Shown here in pieces: positions 25,290 to 33,332 of a DNA stretch of 64,000 bases. Position 1 is the stretch's first letter. Each line of letters starts with the position of its first letter. The position numbers and the translations under genes were made by a program. A model generated the notes under the pieces. It ran no database searches. It was not told where the DNA came from and worked only from the letters and a program-made list of their open reading frames with translations. Source of the stretch: Coprococcus sp. (lineage in GTDB: Bacteria > Bacillota > Clostridia > Lachnospirales > Lachnospiraceae); contig JAAWDY010000068.1 in NCBI GenBank assembly GCA_022793995.1, positions 58,033 to 122,032 on the forward strand, in the 5' to 3' direction.

Positions 25290-26963
25290 ATGGAAAAGGT
25301 ATGGTGGAAAGAAAGCGTCGTATACCAGATCTATCCCAGGAGCTTTTATGACAGCGACGGGGACGGGATCGGAGATCTGAAGGGAATTACAGAGAAACTT
25401 CCGTATTTGAAGGAATTGGGGATTGATGTGATCTGGCTGTCCCCGGTCTACCAGTCTCCAAATGATGATAATGGTTATGATATCAGCGATTACAGGGCGA
25501 TCATGAAGGAATTTGGAACGATGGAGGATTTTGACCGGATGCTGGAAAAAGCCCATGAGCTGGGAATCAAGATCATGATGGACCTTGTGGCGAACCATAC
25601 GTCGGACGAGCACGAATGGTTCCTGGAGAGCCGGAAGTCAGCGGACAGTCCCTACCGAGATTTCTATATATGGAGGGAAGGTAAAGAAGGGAAAGAGCCG
25701 AACAACTGGGGTTCCTGCTTCGGCGGGTCTGCATGGAAATATGACGAGTCGGCAGGAATGTATTACCTGCATCTATTTTCAGAAAAACAGCCGGATCTGA
25801 ATTGGGAAAACCCTCAGGTGCGCAGAGAAGTTTTCGACATGATGACCTGGTGGTGCGAGAAAGGCATCGACGGCTTCCGGATGGACGTGATCAGCCTGAT
25901 TTCCAAGACGCCGGGGCTTCCAGACGGAATTAAGGGAAAGAACGGATATGGAGATTACGGACCACATGTGGTAAATGGTCCGCATGTTCACGAGTATCTG
26001 CAGGAGATGAATCGGGAAGTGCTTTCCAAATACGACCTAATCACAGTGGGAGAGTGTTCCGGCGTGACAGTGGAGGAGGCGAAAAAGTATGCCGCAGCCT
26101 CCGGCAGGGAACTCAGTATGGTATTCCAGTTTGAACATATGGATCTGGACGGCGGTGAGTCATTTAAGTGGAATCATAAGAAAATCCGGCTTTCGGATCT
26201 GAAAAAGGTTTTGTCAAAATGGCAGACCGAGCTGGAAGGCAAGGCGTGGAACAGTCTGTATTGGTGCAATCACGACCAGCCTCGGATGCTATCAAGGCTT
26301 GGGAACGATGGCGACATGTACCGGGAGGTGTCGGCAAAGATGCTGGCGACTTGTCTGCATATGATGCAGGGGACGCCGTATATTTACCAAGGAGAAGAAC
26401 TGGGGATGACGAACTATCCGTTTACTTCGCTGGAAGAATTTCGGGATATAGAGAGTATCAATGCCTATCATGAACTGACAGAAAAAGGGGTTCTGTCTCC
26501 GGAGGAGATGTTTGATTATATCAGTTATAAAGGAAGAGATAACGCGCGTACGCCGATGCAGTGGGACGACAGCGATCAGGCGGGATTTACCACCGGAACC
26601 CCATGGATCGCGGTAAATCCGAATTATGTGAAAATCAACGCGAAAGAACAGTTAAGCCGAAAGGACTCGGTTTTTCATTATTATCAAAAGCTGATTTCGC
26701 TGAGGAAAGAATATCCGATCATCGTTTACGGTACCTATGAGCTTCTTATGCCGGAAAGCGAGGAGCTATTTGTGTATGTACGGAGACTGGAGGGAAGGGA
26801 ACTGCTGGTTGTCTGCAATTTTACGGAGAAGGAGATCACATACCGGCTTCCGGAAGCATTTTCAGGGGAAAAAGCAAAGCTCCTGATCTCCAATTATGGA
26901 AGAGAAAGCGTGGGAAAGGAAAAGATGCTTGCGGCATATGAGAGTCTGGCTGTTCTGATATAG
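25290..26963 (+). CDS. GH13 alpha-glucosidase (oligo-1,6-glucosidase type)
   Basis: A 557-residue GH13 enzyme of the oligo-1,6-glucosidase/trehalose-6-phosphate hydrolase group. It opens WWKESVVYQIYPRSFYDSDG and has the four conserved regions: DLVANHTS, GFRMDVIS (nucleophile Asp near residue 199), TVGECSG (acid/base Glu near 255) and NHDQPR. The Val after the nucleophile region fits an enzyme acting on alpha-1,6 or short alpha-1,4 glucosides. No signal peptide is present, so the substrate must be imported, yet no sugar transporter is adjacent. The short LacI-like gene upstream is the likely regulator. TreC-like activity on trehalose 6-phosphate is the main alternative. Confidence 0.88.
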   Translation: MEKVWWKESVVYQIYPRSFYDSDGDGIGDLKGITEKLPYLKELGIDVIWLSPVYQSPNDDNGYDISDYRAIMKEFGTMEDFDRMLEKAHELGIKIMMDLVANHTSDEHEWFLESRKSADSPYRDFYIWREGKEGKEPNNWGSCFGGSAWKYDESAGMYYLHLFSEKQPDLNWENPQVRREVFDMMTWWCEKGIDGFRMDVISLISKTPGLPDGIKGKNGYGDYGPHVVNGPHVHEYLQEMNREVLSKYDLITVGECSGVTVEEAKKYAAASGRELSMVFQFEHMDLDGGESFKWNHKKIRLSDLKKVLSKWQTELEGKAWNSLYWCNHDQPRMLSRLGNDGDMYREVSAKMLATCLHMMQGTPYIYQGEELGMTNYPFTSLEEFRDIESINAYHELTEKGVLSPEEMFDYISYKGRDNARTPMQWDDSDQAGFTTGTPWIAVNPNYVKINAKEQLSRKDSVFHYYQKLISLRKEYPIIVYGTYELLMPESEELFVYVRRLEGRELLVVCNFTEKEITYRLPEAFSGEKAKLLISNYGRESVGKEKMLAAYESLAVLI

Positions 26964-26990
26964 ACATAATCAATGATAGAATATATCAAT

Positions 26991-27019
26991 TTGACGAAAA
27001 ATGAGCTTGGTAATACACT
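26991..27019 (+). promoter_or_regulatory. Promoter of the dehydratase-activase gene
   Basis: TTGACG (26991-26996) and TACACT (27014-27019) are separated by 17 bases, placing the transcript start about 27 bases before the coding start. Confidence 0.65.
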
Positions 27020-27053
27020 AAGTGTTAGAAAATAAGAATCGGAGGATTAGTTT

Positions 27054-27800
27054 ATGTATCAGGTTGGAATCGATATAGGGTCCAGCGCGGCGAAGACGGC
27101 TGTTATGAACGAAGGTGAAGTGGTGAAGACGATTCTGTTGAACACAGGATTCAGCAGCCGCAGTACAGCGGAAACGATATATGAGATGCTGGAAAAAGAG
27201 GGGATCAATAAGGAGAATGCAAAATATGTGGCTACTGGATACGGGCGTGTTTCCGTCCCATATGCTGATAGTGCGGTCACGGAGATCACATGCCACGGTA
27301 AGGGAGCGCATTTTCTGTTTCAGGAGGACGGTACGGTGATCGATATCGGAGGACAGGATACGAAGGGAATTTCCTTGAAAAAGGGCCGGGTGATGAAATT
27401 TATCATGAATGATAAATGCTCTGCGGGAACCGGAAAATTCCTGGAGGTCATGACGAATCGGCTTGGACTGACACAAAATGAGCTGTCAGATCTGGCAAGA
27501 AAAGGGCGCGAGATCACAATCAGTTCCATGTGCACCGTGTTTGCTGAGTCGGAGGTCATCAGCCTGATCGGGAACGGGACTCCCAGGGAGGATATCGCGT
27601 TCGGCGTCATTGAATCAGTGGTGACAAAGGTAGTGCAGCTGATATCACAGGTTCCGGGGGAAAAATATTTTCTGACAGGCGGCTTGTGTGAAGACGCTTA
27701 TATTCTTGAGCGGCTCGCACTGGCCCTGAAATCTCCAGTAAAAAGCGTTCCGCTCGCCCGTTTTGCCGGGGCGATCGGAGCGGCGCTTCTTGCCGGGTAG
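27054..27800 (+). CDS. 2-hydroxyacyl-CoA dehydratase activase-like ATPase (BcrA/BadF/HgdC family)
   Basis: A 248-residue ASKHA-fold ATPase with phosphate-binding GIDIGSSAAKTAV and DIGGQDTKG. The two cysteines that bridge a [4Fe-4S] cluster across the homodimer occur in NDKCSAGTGKFLEVM and SSMCTVFAESEV, as in HgdC. Such activases pass one electron at low potential to 2-hydroxyacyl-CoA dehydratases or benzoyl-CoA reductases. No dehydratase subunit gene is adjacent, so either the partner lies elsewhere or this is one of the stand-alone homologues. It has its own promoter, and the following gene has another, so it is probably monocistronic. Confidence 0.85.
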   Translation: MYQVGIDIGSSAAKTAVMNEGEVVKTILLNTGFSSRSTAETIYEMLEKEGINKENAKYVATGYGRVSVPYADSAVTEITCHGKGAHFLFQEDGTVIDIGGQDTKGISLKKGRVMKFIMNDKCSAGTGKFLEVMTNRLGLTQNELSDLARKGREITISSMCTVFAESEVISLIGNGTPREDIAFGVIESVVTKVVQLISQVPGEKYFLTGGLCEDAYILERLALALKSPVKSVPLARFAGAIGAALLAG

Positions 27801-27846
27801 AAGGACAATTTTCAGCCGCACAGTTAGAAAAGTTTCCGAAAGTGGG

Positions 27847-27875
27847 TTGACAAGGGAGCGGTAAGTTGCTACAAT
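27847..27875 (+). promoter_or_regulatory. Strong promoter of ilvN
   Basis: A consensus TTGACA (27847-27852), a 17-base spacer and TACAAT (27870-27875). The start of transcription falls at or within the following inverted repeat. Confidence 0.8.
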
Positions 27876-27877
27876 AA

Positions 27878-27901
27878 AAAAACAGAACGCACTCTGTTTT
27901 T
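27878..27901. repeat. Inverted repeat at the ilvN transcription start
   Basis: AAAAACAGA (27878-27886) and TCTGTTTTT (27893-27901) form a perfect 9-bp stem with a six-base loop, immediately downstream of the -10 box. It may be an operator read as DNA or a short attenuator-like hairpin. On the minus strand it is also followed by a T-run, so it could end opposing transcripts. Confidence 0.6.
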
Positions 27902-27919
27902 GAAAAGGAAGGGTATAAT

Positions 27920-28420
27920 ATGAGAAAGCAAGCGTATTCGATTCTAGTACATAATAATCCGGGACTTTTGAGCCGGATGGCGGGGCTGTTCAGCCGGCGA
28001 GGATATAATATTGAAAGTATTACAGCGGGGACGACGGCGGATCCACGGTTTACCAGGATCACGATCGTTGCGACCGGCGATGAACTGAGCCTTTCCCAGA
28101 TCGAGAAGCAGGTTCGGAAGATGGAGGATGTCATCGATATCAAGCCGCTGAATGATACCAATGCCGTCTGCAGGGAACTGCTTATGATTAAGATCCGTGC
28201 CAACGCTTCACAGAGGGCGGATATTATCTCTGTCGCTGATATTTTCCGCGCCAAGATCGTGGACGTGGAGAGGGACTGTGTGATGATCGAGTTGACGGGT
28301 ACGAGTTCTAAGCTGGAGGCGTTTATGGAGCTCTTGGACGGTTACGAGATCCTGGAACTTGCGAGGACGGGGATCACCGGTTTGACCCGCGGAACAGACG
28401 ACGTCATCTATATCGACTGA
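27920..28420 (+). CDS. ilvN: Acetolactate synthase small (regulatory) subunit
   Basis: A 166-residue protein with an N-terminal ACT domain (YSILVHNNPGLLSRMAGLFS, then RRGYNIESITAG) and the usual C-terminal ACT-like half. It binds valine and controls the catalytic subunit IlvB in branched-chain amino acid synthesis. The gene is followed after 89 bases by ilvC, but no ilvB is in this cluster, so the large subunit must be encoded elsewhere. It is expressed from a consensus promoter with an inverted repeat at the start site. The ribosome site is AAAAGGAAGGG. The family member is also called ilvH. Confidence 0.92.
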   Translation: MRKQAYSILVHNNPGLLSRMAGLFSRRGYNIESITAGTTADPRFTRITIVATGDELSLSQIEKQVRKMEDVIDIKPLNDTNAVCRELLMIKIRANASQRADIISVADIFRAKIVDVERDCVMIELTGTSSKLEAFMELLDGYEILELARTGITGLTRGTDDVIYID

Positions 28421-28452
28421 CGCGCACACAGGGGAAGCCAAAGGGAAGCTAG

Positions 28453-29526
<1,074 letters not shown>

Positions 29527-29531
29527 TATAA

Positions 29532-29577
29532 CTCATACAAATTTCCCACACCGTTTGGTGTGGGAAATTTGTATGAG
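29532..29577 (+). terminator. 21-bp perfect hairpin after ilvC
   Basis: Bases 29532-29552 and 29557-29577 are exact reverse complements with a four-base GTTT loop. CGCCCGCTTTTT follows. The position directly after the ilvC stop indicates a terminator, though the stem is unusually long and the T-run begins eight bases after it. Confidence 0.75.
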
Positions 29578-29615
29578 CGCCCGCTTTTTCCGTCTACCCC
29601 GAAGAGGAATTTTCA

Positions 29616-29644
29616 TTGCATGAACACTTTCAGCATGGTATACT
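29616..29644 (+). promoter_or_regulatory. Promoter of the phosphoribosyltransferase leader
   Basis: TTGCAT (29616-29621), a 17-base spacer and TATACT (29639-29644) preceded by TGG, giving an extended -10. Transcription would start near 29651 and leave a leader of about 140 bases. Confidence 0.7.
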
Positions 29645-29650
29645 GTACTC

Positions 29651-29789
29651 AAAAGCATCCCTTGTGAAACACATCGCCGAATAGGCGATTGGCTTCAGGA
29701 GTCCCGAATGCTGTTTGCATGAGGGATACTCATTTGCCAAATGATTTGGAAAACAACAGAAGCCACGAGATGGCGGTTTAAAGGAGGAA
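29651..29789 (+). promoter_or_regulatory. Structured mRNA leader, possible three-way-junction regulatory RNA
   Basis: A first hairpin is ATCGCC/GGCGAT (29673-29689). Next, GGCTTC (29691-29696) pairs with GAAGCC (29759-29764), enclosing two hairpins. One is GAGTCCC with GGG-AT-ACTC (29699-29731) capped by ATGC/GCAT. The other is CCAAA/TTTGG (29737-29749). GCCA (29762-29765) can instead pair with TGGC (29771-29774) just before the ribosome site, so two states are possible. I do not recognise a known riboswitch class. Confidence 0.5.
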
Positions 29790-29792
29790 ATG

Positions 29793-30434
29793 ATGGACGA
29801 CAGATTAGTAGACCTTCGCTCGACGAAGAATCCAAAGGCAAGAATTAAGATTTTAAAAGGGCATTTTGCAACCAACCATTCACACATCAATACGTACATC
29901 GACATGTCTACCGTAAAAGTAAGGCACAATAACGGCCGTGAAACAGCGAAAGTTTTGGCTGCAGAATATATAGGTACGACTATGGTGGACACGATCGTAT
30001 GTCTGGAGGAGACAGATACCATAGGGACCTTTATGGCTGAGGAGTTGGCGGACATGCACCAGTATTCCCTGAGCAAGGGCAACAACATTTCTCTTGTTAC
30101 GCCGGAATACCATATGGACGGTCAGATGATTTTCCGGGACAATAAGCAGAGGATGATAAGGAATCAGCAGGTACTCCTTCTGGCTGCGTCGATTACTACC
30201 GGGAAGTCGGTCAACCAGGCGATCGAGTCAGTGCTGTATTACGGAGGCAGGGTATGTGGGATATGTGCGATCTTCAGCAGTGTGAATAAGATTGCGGGCA
30301 TGGAAGTAAAGACGGTATTCACCAGTGCGGATCTGCCGGATTATCGTGCTTACAAACCCATGGACTGTCCGATGTGTAAGGCGGGGAAGAGGCTGGAAGC
30401 GATCGTGAACAGCTACGGGTACTCAAAGCTGTAA
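29793..30434 (+). CDS. Type I phosphoribosyltransferase, orotate PRTase-like
   Basis: A 213-residue protein. The segment VLLLAASITTGKSVNQAI corresponds to the PRPP-binding loop of type I phosphoribosyltransferases, with a Ser-Ile in place of the usual acidic pair. The short YYGGRVCGICAIFSSVN strand-loop and the C-terminal DCPMCKAGKRLEAI, containing a CPMC motif, are distinctive. Homologues are often labelled orotate phosphoribosyltransferase, but this gene is far from any pyr operon and its base is not evident. The ATG at 29793 is five bases after AAGGAGG, better than the overlapping ATG at 29790. It is preceded by a long structured leader and ended by a bidirectional terminator. Confidence 0.7.
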   Translation: MDDRLVDLRSTKNPKARIKILKGHFATNHSHINTYIDMSTVKVRHNNGRETAKVLAAEYIGTTMVDTIVCLEETDTIGTFMAEELADMHQYSLSKGNNISLVTPEYHMDGQMIFRDNKQRMIRNQQVLLLAASITTGKSVNQAIESVLYYGGRVCGICAIFSSVNKIAGMEVKTVFTSADLPDYRAYKPMDCPMCKAGKRLEAIVNSYGYSKL

Positions 30435-30470
30435 AATGTGAAAGAAAATTGAAAGACGATTATGAAAAAG

Positions 30471-30505
30471 AAAGACAGCCACATGACGGAATGGCTGTCT
30501 TTTTT
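30471..30505. terminator. Bidirectional terminator between the PRTase gene and rpsT
   Basis: AAAGACAGCCA (30471-30481) and TGGCTGTCTTT (30492-30502) form a perfect 11-bp stem with a ten-base loop. T-runs follow on the plus strand and A-rich sequence precedes it, so it serves both convergent genes. Confidence 0.85.
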
Positions 30506-30524
30506 AATAATTTATATCAAATAA

Positions 30525-30788
30525 TTAAGCAATCTCGTTAACCGCTTTGGTTAAACGGGCTACCTTCCTGGCACAAGTGTTCTTGTGGTAAACGCCCTTT
30601 GTATGCGCTTTATTGATTACGGAAATCGCTTCCCTAAGCGCGGCCTTCGCACCCTCTGCATCCTTATTAGCAACAGCAGCATCCACTTTCTTCACATAAG
30701 TTTTCACTTTGGATTTGATTGCTTTATTTCTAGCTGTTTTTGTCTCAGTCACTAAAATCCTTTTCTTAGCAGATTTAATATTAGCCAA
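30525..30788 (-). CDS. rpsT: 30S ribosomal protein S20
   Basis: An 87-residue basic helical protein (ANIKSAKKRILVTETK, then RNKAIKSKVKT and VYHKNTCARKVARLTKAV) that binds 16S rRNA in the small subunit. The start is TTG at 30788-30786, six bases after GGAGGTG. The longer in-frame opening from 30863 lacks both a ribosome site and conservation. TTG starts are typical of rpsT, where weak initiation supports feedback control by S20. A consensus promoter lies 82 bases upstream. The gene ends before a shared terminator. Confidence 0.96.
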   Translation of the reverse strand: MANIKSAKKRILVTETKTARNKAIKSKVKTYVKKVDAAVANKDAEGAKAALREAISVINKAHTKGVYHKNTCARKVARLTKAVNEIA

Positions 30789-30869
30789 TTCTGACACCTC
30801 CCAATCCTGATTATATTCAATCGGTTCGCCAGAAAGAGACACGAAAACATCTGACGAGCACACTTATTC

Positions 30870-30898
30870 ATTTTAGGCGAACAAATAGTGCTTGTCAA
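30870..30898 (-). promoter_or_regulatory. Promoter of rpsT
   Basis: On the minus strand TTGACA (30898-30893), a 17-base spacer and TAAAAT (30875-30870). This gives a leader of about 75 bases. Confidence 0.8.
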
Positions 30899-30975
30899 TA
30901 CATATTTCCCAAAATTCTGTAAAAAATAGTTGTTATTCATAGCAGCACAGCCTTATACAGAAAAGGGGGAACACG

Positions 30976-31959
30976 ATGGTTGAGAAATACAGCATCCGGA
31001 CCGACCTGGCCTTGGAGCAGAAAGAACGGTTTGAATCGGACAACGTAGAGGTCCAGGGTGTGATCCTCACGGAGGATTACGACGAAGAGCGGGAGATCCG
31101 TACGACCACGGTGAAGATTGAGACAGAGAAAGGCGCTAAGGTGATGGGAAAACCGGTCGGCACTTACATTACGGTGGAGGCTCCGAACATGGCAGTGCCG
31201 GACGAGGACTATCACCGGGAGATTTCGCAAGAACTGGCGTCGATCATGCGGGGGATGCTGCCTAAAAAGCAGGGGGATTACCAGGCTCTTGTGGTGGGGT
31301 TAGGGAACCGCCAGGTAACGCCGGACGCCCTGGGTCCTTATGTGGTGGATAATTTGAACATCACCCGCCATATTATACGGGAGTATGGGAAATATGCCAT
31401 GGGAGAGGAGCATGTGGAGAGTGTGAGCGCGATTGTCCCGGGGGTGATGGGACAGACCGGTATGGAAACGGTGGAGGTCATCCGGGGCGTTGTGGCGGAG
31501 ACAAAGCCGGATTTTATCATTGCGGTGGACGCCCTTGCGGCGCGGAATTCCCGTAGGCTGAACCGAACCATCCAGATCGCGGATACGGGGATCAATCCGG
31601 GGTCCGGAGTGGGAAACCACAGAAACGGTATCACAAAGGATACCGTGGGGATCCCTGTCATCGCGATCGGCGTTCCCACGGTAGTGGATGCGGCGACGAT
31701 TGTGAACGATACCATGGAAAACCTGATTCAAGCGCTGGAAAACTCCGAGGCTCTGAAAGGGGTCGGACTTGTAATGCAGGGGTACAGTGCAGGAGAGAAA
31801 TATGAGCTAGTAAAAGAGCTGATCGCACCGCATTTGAATGGAATGTTTGTTACGCCGAAGGATATTGATGAGACAGTGAAACGCATCAGCTATACGATTT
31901 CGGAGGCGCTCAACATCCTGTTTTCCGAAAAAAAGGAAAAGATGGGACAGGCAAAATAA
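30976..31959 (+). CDS. gpr: Germination protease GPR
   Basis: A 327-residue aspartic-type spore endopeptidase that degrades small acid-soluble proteins when the spore germinates. The short N-terminal propeptide (MVEKYSIRTDLALEQ) precedes the mature enzyme. The two candidate catalytic aspartates are Asp117 in GNRQVTPDALGP and Asp185 in AVDALAARN, matching the pattern of the Bacillus enzyme. GINPGSGVGN is also conserved. It is expected to be made in the forespore under sigma-G; I did not find a convincing sigma-G promoter by eye. It is followed by spoIIP, a common clostridial pair. The ribosome site is AAAAGGGGGAA. Confidence 0.96.
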   Translation: MVEKYSIRTDLALEQKERFESDNVEVQGVILTEDYDEEREIRTTTVKIETEKGAKVMGKPVGTYITVEAPNMAVPDEDYHREISQELASIMRGMLPKKQGDYQALVVGLGNRQVTPDALGPYVVDNLNITRHIIREYGKYAMGEEHVESVSAIVPGVMGQTGMETVEVIRGVVAETKPDFIIAVDALAARNSRRLNRTIQIADTGINPGSGVGNHRNGITKDTVGIPVIAIGVPTVVDAATIVNDTMENLIQALENSEALKGVGLVMQGYSAGEKYELVKELIAPHLNGMFVTPKDIDETVKRISYTISEALNILFSEKKEKMGQAK

Positions 31960-32043
31960 TAATTACATTTTCCTCCACATATAATGAGGGTGAAGACTTT
32001 GTCTCATAATGCGGCGGAAAAATGAAAGCGGGATGTTGGGAAT

Positions 32044-33213
32044 ATGAAAAAATGGCGTTTTCGCACAATGATTACCGGGCTGCTAATCTGCATGCTCGGC
32101 ATCTGTGCCGTAGCGGAAAGGAGCGGGAGGCTCTGGAACAACATAAAGCTCCAGGCCTTCCAGGAGATCCAGGAGAGCGCAGAGCAGATGTATCTCCCGG
32201 GCATTGCGTATGGAGAAAAGAAGAATGAGAAGATTTCTGCGAAAGAGTGGGTTGTCAGGATGGCGGTGAACCTGATTCCGCTGGGCGGATACGTATCCGG
32301 CATGGAGCAGGGGGAGCTTTCCGTGGAGGATGAAGCCACGTATGAGATGCTGCTTAAAATGGAAGCAGAGGATGAAAATGAGGTGGATGCCAACGGAAAT
32401 CTGATTGGAAAGGATGAAAGTAAGGAGACAGAGCAGGAAGTCGTCCAGCTCGACCTTTCCATGGAAAACTTAAGTAACTTTGAATTTTTAACCAGCAACC
32501 TGTATACCATAGACAGTGTAACCTATGTGGAGGAAGCGGATCTGAACGCCGGCGAGCTTATGTCAAAGGATCTTAGTATCAATAAGGAAGAAGAGGGACC
32601 GAAAGTACTGATCTTTCACACCCATTCGCAAGAAGCATTTGTTGACTCAGACGGAAGTTCAGATACCAGTATTGTTGGGATCGGGGATTATCTGACCGAG
32701 CTTTTGACCGACAAGTACCATATCCCTACCCTGCATCACAAAGGTGTTTATGACTTAATCGATGGGAAACTGGACCGGAGCGAAGCGTATGAGCTGGCAC
32801 GCCCGGAGATCACGCAGATATTGAAAGAGAATCCCAGCATAGAGGTTGTCATTGACCTACATAGGGACGGTGTGGGCGAGAGCACGCACTTGGTAACGGA
32901 CGTGAACGGGAAAGAGACGGCCCAGATCATGTTTTTTAACGGGATGTCAAGGACCAGAGCGAACGGAAATCTAACAGGAATGGAAAATCCATATATCCAG
33001 GATAACCTGGCGTTTTCCATGCAGATGAAGGTGGCGGCGGAGGAAAAATACCCAGGATTCACAAGAAGGATTTATCTGAAAGGGTATAAATATAATATGG
33101 ATTTGGCGCCGAAAATGCTGCTGATTGAGGCGGGCGCGCAGACCAACACGGTGCAGGAAATGAAAAATGCGATGGAGCCGTTGGCGGAGCTTCTGGATGA
33201 GGTTTTGAGTTAG
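32044..33213 (+). CDS. spoIIP: Stage II sporulation protein P
   Basis: A 389-residue membrane-anchored cell-wall hydrolase. One transmembrane helix lies near residues 9-26 (MITGLLICMLGICAV). An acidic linker follows, and from residue about 190 there is the SpoIIP amidase/endopeptidase domain: KVLIFHTHSQEAF with the metal-binding His and Glu, VVIDLHRDGVGE, and LLIEAGAQTNT. With SpoIID and SpoIIM it dissolves septal peptidoglycan so the forespore can be engulfed. It lies 84 bases after gpr. The ribosome site before ATG 32044 is weak (GGGATGTTGGG). Confidence 0.94.
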   Translation: MKKWRFRTMITGLLICMLGICAVAERSGRLWNNIKLQAFQEIQESAEQMYLPGIAYGEKKNEKISAKEWVVRMAVNLIPLGGYVSGMEQGELSVEDEATYEMLLKMEAEDENEVDANGNLIGKDESKETEQEVVQLDLSMENLSNFEFLTSNLYTIDSVTYVEEADLNAGELMSKDLSINKEEEGPKVLIFHTHSQEAFVDSDGSSDTSIVGIGDYLTELLTDKYHIPTLHHKGVYDLIDGKLDRSEAYELARPEITQILKENPSIEVVIDLHRDGVGESTHLVTDVNGKETAQIMFFNGMSRTRANGNLTGMENPYIQDNLAFSMQMKVAAEEKYPGFTRRIYLKGYKYNMDLAPKMLLIEAGAQTNTVQEMKNAMEPLAELLDEVLS

Positions 33214-33258
33214 TAGTATTTTGAGTAGTATTTGAGGACGGAAAGTGAAAGAAAAAGA

Positions 33259-33287
33259 TTGTCTGAAAAGGACAAATCCGCTATAAT
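33259..33287 (+). promoter_or_regulatory. Promoter of parE-parC
   Basis: TTGTCT (33259-33264), 17 bases, then consensus TATAAT (33282-33287), 45 bases before the parE start. Confidence 0.7.
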
Positions 33288-33332
33288 GATTCATAAATGT
33301 TGTATTTTACTGTGAAAAAGTGAGGTTATGAT

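Noticed and set aside
27847..27920. Leader-peptide or T-box attenuator for ilvN
   Set aside because: The leader is under 45 bases, has no branched-chain codon run and no T-box sequence; only a short inverted repeat is present.
29651..29789. Purine or other known riboswitch before the PRTase gene
   Set aside because: A three-way junction is plausible, but the conserved loop and junction bases of the purine, PRPP/guanidine (ykkC), ZTP or THF classes are not seen.
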